From: Paenibacillus taichungensis
GTDB lineage: Bacteria > Bacillota > Bacilli > Paenibacillales > Paenibacillaceae
Direction: 5' to 3'
Length of the DNA stretch: 64,000 nt
Assembly (NCBI RefSeq): GCF_003287275.1
Contig: NZ_QEVW01000015.1
Coordinates: 62,001-126,000 of the forward strand
The translations under genes were made by a program, and so were the position numbers. How positions within the stretch are numbered: position 1 is the stretch's first letter; each line of letters begins with the position of its first letter. The notes below the pieces were generated by a model. That model saw only the letters and a list, made by a program, of their open reading frames with translations, had not been told where the DNA came from and searched no databases. Shown here one piece after another: positions 60,078 to 64,000 of this stretch.

Positions 60078-61889
60078 TTACGGTTGTGCAACTGGGACTT
60101 CCTGATGTTTCTGTAAAAATTCCAGCATCCGCCGATAAACAAGAATCTCATTCGTTTTTCTGGAGAAGCCATGGCCCTCATCATCCAGAACGATGTATTC
60201 TACGTCTACTCCTTTCCCCTGTAACGCGGCAACGATCTGATCGGATTCCGCCTTCACGACCCTTGGATCATTGGCCCCTTGAATGACCAGCATCGGATTG
60301 ACCATCTGGTCCAGATACGTAATTGGCGAATCCTTCGTTAAACGTTCACGGTCACGGACCGGATCACCCAGCCAGTTGTCCATCATCGGTTTCCAGTCTT
60401 CCGGCACGGATTCCAGGAAGGTGCACAGGTTACTTGGTCCAAAAATATCAACCGCAGCGCGGAATAATTCCGGATGACGTCCTGCCAGCAGCAAGGTCAT
60501 ATATCCGCCGTAGCTGCCCCCCACCACGAACAGGCGATCCGGTGAGGAGATGCCCTCGTCAAACAGCCAGTTAATACCGGCAACACAATCCAACCGCGGG
60601 CCCTCGCCCCAATCTCTTTCGACCATTTTACCAAATTCGGCGCCATAGCCAGTGCTTCCCCGAAAATTAGGAGCAAAAATATGATAGCCCTGAGCCAGCA
60701 TCATTTGGAACATCGGACGGAAGAATTTCGCTTCTGATGCCTGTGGCCCGCCATGCGGCCAAAATACCGTGTAACCATTAGCCTGTTCCGGTTTTGCTTT
60801 GAACAAAAGCGCTTCGATCTCCAGTCCGTCATAGGAGCTATATTGAATAACATCAGGGTAAACGAGATTACTCGGATCAAGTCCTGTGACCCGATTGGCA
60901 GTCAACGGCTCCCAGGACTTACTCCCTGCCATCAGACGATAAATGTTAGCCGGCTGTACGGCTCCACGTCCCAAAATATACACGTTGCCAGCCTTGGTAA
61001 CCGTTACATGATCTACCGTATCCAGAGGCATGTCCATACGCCGAGGGTGCTCCGCACCTTTGTCCAATGCATACATCCGATTCTCGGGACCTGTAAACGT
61101 CCAGAAGTATAACGTCTCGGAATCCTTGTGCCAGCGGATGATATCCACGTCTTCTCCCTCCACTTTGCACAGCGGACGAAATTCATGAGTATCCAGCCGG
61201 TATTCAGCCACATAGGTGTACGGCTCGTTATCATTGGTGATCATCAGCAGCCGATTATGGTCTGCAAACAGAACATATGAGACCTGACTCTGCCGCTCGG
61301 AGACCGGAATAATGGATTCTGACTCACCGTTCCGGTACACGTATGCTGTCTGGTAGGTATTGGAATATACATTCAGGATTACGTAGGCTTGTTCATCCGG
61401 GCTCACAGCAGCCAGATTGCTTGTTACCTCTTCCCCCTGATGCAGAAGCTCATCCTCTCCCGTTTCCAGGTTAATTCGGCGTGAATTGAGATAGCTCGGG
61501 TTATCCCTGCTTGTCATATAATAAAGACGCTGTCCATCCTCGGACAGATGGGAGAAATAACAACGATCATCGGGCTCTGCGGGGACAACAGGAAACGGCA
61601 CCCCACCCTCCGGTTGCAGGGCATACAGATGATAATTCTCATCGCCATCCCGATCAAACGCCGTGAGAATATGACGTCCTTCCGGGTCCGGTTTGATAAA
61701 CTGGCTGCTCTGATTCAAATACGTCAAAGGATACGGGTAGCCACCCGGCAGATCCATCGCCCAGATATTCGGCTGGCCATTCAGATTGCTGTCAAAAAAC
61801 AAACGTTTCTCGTCGGCTGATACGGCAAAATGGGAAATACGATACGTCTGGAAATATTGTTCCACATCCGGTTTGGGAAACTGAATCAT
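60078..61889 (-). CDS. S9-family serine peptidase (prolyl oligopeptidase/acylaminoacyl-peptidase-like)
   Basis: 603 aa from ATG 61889, behind AAGGAGG; in-frame codons to 61952 lack a site. The N-terminal 350 residues form a beta-propeller with repeated FSHLSEDGQRLYYM-like blades. The catalytic domain has nucleophile Ser in VVGGSYGGYMTLL near 443, Asp in VIQGANDPRVVKAE near 527 and His in DDEGHGFSRK near 559. No signal peptide, so cytosolic peptide cleavage is likely. It is monocistronic. Confidence 0.92.
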   Translation of the reverse strand: MIQFPKPDVEQYFQTYRISHFAVSADEKRLFFDSNLNGQPNIWAMDLPGGYPYPLTYLNQSSQFIKPDPEGRHILTAFDRDGDENYHLYALQPEGGVPFPVVPAEPDDRCYFSHLSEDGQRLYYMTSRDNPSYLNSRRINLETGEDELLHQGEEVTSNLAAVSPDEQAYVILNVYSNTYQTAYVYRNGESESIIPVSERQSQVSYVLFADHNRLLMITNDNEPYTYVAEYRLDTHEFRPLCKVEGEDVDIIRWHKDSETLYFWTFTGPENRMYALDKGAEHPRRMDMPLDTVDHVTVTKAGNVYILGRGAVQPANIYRLMAGSKSWEPLTANRVTGLDPSNLVYPDVIQYSSYDGLEIEALLFKAKPEQANGYTVFWPHGGPQASEAKFFRPMFQMMLAQGYHIFAPNFRGSTGYGAEFGKMVERDWGEGPRLDCVAGINWLFDEGISSPDRLFVVGGSYGGYMTLLLAGRHPELFRAAVDIFGPSNLCTFLESVPEDWKPMMDNWLGDPVRDRERLTKDSPITYLDQMVNPMLVIQGANDPRVVKAESDQIVAALQGKGVDVEYIVLDDEGHGFSRKTNEILVYRRMLEFLQKHQEVPVAQP

Positions 61890-62009
61890 GACAAACCTCC
61901 TTGAGTATGACGAAGTATCAAACAGTGGTAAATTAAGGGTGTATTTGTCCATATTATATGTACATCCATTGTTTGCACAATAGATATGTAAGCTATTTCC
62001 TATTTAAAT

Positions 62010-62717
62010 TCAAATACATGACATCCATCGGATGGAGGCATGTGCTTTCCCTTCCAAACATAACGCACCAATATACCCCCTACCCACATCCAGCTCCCGA
62101 ATCATATAAGACCGTCCCTCGCGTTCAACCAGATTCATCTGAGCAGAATGTTCATCCACCGTATTTAACGTTCTCCATTGTCCGCACAGAGCTTGACCAG
62201 AGGCTTTGATCCAGGCTTCCTTGCGTGTAAGTATCTCCCACAACAGACGGGAACGCTCATGCCCTTTCCACACGCCATTCAGAATATAATCCTGCTCTTT
62301 CACGGTCAAAAATCGGTTGATGATGGCTTGCTGCCGCAGCAAAGGCCGCATCCATTCAATGTCTATGCCAAGCTCGACACTACTGGACGTAACTGCCAGA
62401 ACACACAGACCTTTCGTATGCGATAGACTGAACCGGGGCCCGCCCTGTACATATGGCTTTCCAGAGCTACCATAATTGAATTGAATATCTCGTGCTTGCA
62501 GCTGCATGTAGTGAGCCAGTACCATTCGCAGGAAAAGCCTTGAAGTCATCCAGCCATGAGCCTCAAGCAAGGAGGACTTCCCGATTCTGGACATCCGCTG
62601 CTGTTCCTCTGGAGTAAGTGTAGCTTGAGCGATAGTTGCAGCTGACTGCATCTGATCCTCGCTTATGGGAAGAGCTTGCTTCCAGAGATGGATCTCCGTT
62701 TTTCCGCCATCCAGCAT
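62010..62717 (-). CDS. Sfp-type 4'-phosphopantetheinyl transferase
   Basis: 235 aa. RFSLSHTKGLCVLAVTSSSVELGIDIEWMRP (residues about 94-124) holds the family His and Asp motifs, and LLWEILTRKEAWIKASGQAL the KEA motif that completes the magnesium site. Such enzymes load phosphopantetheine from coenzyme A onto carrier proteins of fatty-acid, polyketide or non-ribosomal peptide synthesis. No carrier-protein synthesis cluster lies in the window, so it probably acts in trans. Start ATG 62717. Confidence 0.92.
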   Translation of the reverse strand: MLDGGKTEIHLWKQALPISEDQMQSAATIAQATLTPEEQQRMSRIGKSSLLEAHGWMTSRLFLRMVLAHYMQLQARDIQFNYGSSGKPYVQGGPRFSLSHTKGLCVLAVTSSSVELGIDIEWMRPLLRQQAIINRFLTVKEQDYILNGVWKGHERSRLLWEILTRKEAWIKASGQALCGQWRTLNTVDEHSAQMNLVEREGRSYMIRELDVGRGYIGALCLEGKAHASIRWMSCI

Positions 62718-62827
62718 CAGTCTGTCCCTCCTGCACCTTCATACTCCTACGTGAGACGAAAATGTTGTCCTCTGTAACACCAAAAATCATCTAATTTATC
62801 TTGAATTATCATCTGCCCACTTTACGG

Positions 62828-64000
62828 TTAGCGTAAAACAACCATTCGCAAATGAGCAAGTGTTACCACTTTTCTCAAACCCCTTATAATCTCTTCCTCT
62901 GTCAATTCAGATACATACGTACCGATCTGCATATAGTCCAGTCCTATCACTTTATGCTCCGAAACATTCATGCATCGCTGTTTAAGCGAATCCATATCTG
63001 TATAATACCGACTTAGCCATGTCAATCGTGCAACCTCCAGATTGTTCAGGGATATGACACTGTCCTGAATACGATCACACTGCTCCTCAATACGGGTATA
63101 CAATGAACCCGGGTCTGTTGAATAACCGCAAGTATTCGAGAACGCAAATTCCTGGCGGTAGTAATGATCCCAGGTCGTTCCTTTACCGAGCAGACCCAAT
63201 TGGACGCATTCCGCATGAAAATCGGACGTTTCACCCAGAAGTGCTTCGATCCCGAGCATACAGGCGATCTGATCCTTTAATTCCATCCCACTCTCAGCCC
63301 GGAATCCAAATCTCACAAGAGACAGGGGCAGCCCGCATTCAAGTTCCAGATAACGTTCACTGGACTCCTTACCCCTCCCATCCAACGAAGCAGCACCAGG
63401 TAGAGAAGCTGACCCGTGCTCGCTCACCGGATATTGTTTCAATATTTCGATAACGGCCTCCGGTTCCACTGGACCTGCCACAGACACCGCCATGTTTCCC
63501 GTGGAGTAATAATGGTTGTAAGCAATATTCAGATCATCCGGCGTCATTAGACACAGACTGTCCGGTGTACCAGCAACATCCGATGTTATGGGGTGAGTAT
63601 TCCCATACATCATGCGAGTCAGCTGCTGCAAAGCTCGCCAGGACGGCTGATCTTCATACATGGACAGCTCCTGATGGATGGCCGCTCGTTCCTTTTCAAT
63701 ATGTATCGGGGTAAAACACGGCGTCGCCAGCATCCTCATAAATAGCTCCATACTTTGCTTAACCTGGCCTGTGCAGGCTATCTGATATGTTGTTACATCA
63801 TAACGTGTCAATGCGGACGTTGAAGCCCCAAGAGCATGAAATAGCGACTTTACAGGTTGCTCATCCGGATTGTAGAACATCATGTGTTCAAGAAAATGTG
63901 CCCTCCCGGGCAGTGCGGTATCTTGGATCGATCCATAAGATACGGACCAAGATACAAAGGTATGTTGGAAATCAGGCTCAGGGAAGATGCTGACGTTGAG
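62828..64000 (-). CDS. M16-family zinc peptidase (YfmH/YmxG-like), N-terminus beyond the window
   Basis: 391 codons are visible; the frame is open to the right edge without a start. The zinc motif HFLEH lies just upstream of the first internal ATG pair at 63883, so the gene clearly continues rightward. Further motifs include an ExxE-like ERAAIHQELSMYED and YNHYYSTGNMAVSVAGPVEPE (M16 strand). These are insulinase-type metallopeptidases. The stop TAA is at 62828. In Bacillus, homologues come in pairs, so a partner would be expected just past the right edge. Confidence 0.88.
   Translation of the reverse strand, partial: LNVSIFPEPDFQHTFVSWSVSYGSIQDTALPGRAHFLEHMMFYNPDEQPVKSLFHALGASTSALTRYDVTTYQIACTGQVKQSMELFMRMLATPCFTPIHIEKERAAIHQELSMYEDQPSWRALQQLTRMMYGNTHPITSDVAGTPDSLCLMTPDDLNIAYNHYYSTGNMAVSVAGPVEPEAVIEILKQYPVSEHGSASLPGAASLDGRGKESSERYLELECGLPLSLVRFGFRAESGMELKDQIACMLGIEALLGETSDFHAECVQLGLLGKGTTWDHYYRQEFAFSNTCGYSTDPGSLYTRIEEQCDRIQDSVISLNNLEVARLTWLSRYYTDMDSLKQRCMNVSEHKVIGLDYMQIGTYVSELTEEEIIRGLRKVVTLAHLRMVVLR

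Noticed and set aside
1..64000. CRISPR arrays, prophage, insertion sequences, tRNA or rRNA genes
   Set aside because: No regularly spaced repeats, no transposase or phage genes, no tRNA- or rRNA-like sequences were seen.

Overview
The window reads as the chromosome of a Paenibacillus-like Gram-positive bacterium (order Bacillales). The case rests on several observations: AGGAGG-type ribosome binding sites with frequent GTG and TTG starts, sigma-A promoters, many Rho-independent terminators, a YesM/YesN-type two-component system beside a carbohydrate ABC transporter, a PucR regulator, small YjcZ/SscA-like tail-anchored proteins, a copper-amine-oxidase-stalk-like secreted protein, an ECF sigma/anti-sigma pair and a class I ribonucleotide reductase. 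The genus is an inference from gene content. There is no rRNA, tRNA, phage, insertion sequence or CRISPR array.

Layout. 1-5.5 kb: a zinc-ribbon coiled-coil protein (cut by the left edge), a UvrD-like helicase with a C-terminal zinc-binding tail, a small hypothetical protein and an MDR oxidoreductase behind phased repeats. 5.5-15.4 kb: Gfo/Idh/MocA oxidoreductase plus GNAT, a secreted stalk-like protein, RidA-like, a D,D-carboxypeptidase lipoprotein, the SNF2 helicase/SWIM protein pair, and an orphan CheW with a sigma-D-like promoter. 15.6-28.6 kb: eleven minus-strand genes combining a complete peptide ABC importer, an M20 deacylase and a PucR regulator with four enzymes that include AroM and DUF1177 proteins. 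This is the best candidate for an undescribed catabolic system. 28.8-31.6 kb: an SDR-alpha/beta-hydrolase fusion and a TetR regulator sharing near-identical operators; the tetR mRNA looks leaderless.

31.8-39.3 kb: a carbohydrate ABC importer (binding protein plus two permeases, no ATPase) divergent from its YesM/YesN-type kinase and regulator, with two palindromic intergenic repeats nearby. 39.6-50 kb: ACR3-like and TspO-like membrane proteins, canonical RidA, an NAD(P)-binding protein behind an MFS transporter that appears to start at ATA, a sensor kinase, a PAP2-like phosphatase, an HD-GYP protein and an ECF sigma/anti-sigma operon. 50-53.5 kb: a possible stand-alone ncRNA, three tail-anchored mini-proteins (two only 34-35 aa), a six-Asp-box protein with a small partner, and a thiamine-binding-like protein. 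53.6-57.9 kb: nrdA and nrdB behind a leader of about 550 nt. 57.9-64 kb: TPR-SMI1/KNR4, APH-like kinase, S9 peptidase, Sfp-type phosphopantetheinyl transferase and an M16 peptidase running off the right edge.

Genes work together mostly as local modules: peptide import and processing, YesMN-controlled sugar uptake, the TetR-controlled fusion enzyme, and dNTP synthesis. All assignments are from reading the sequence; no database search was run.
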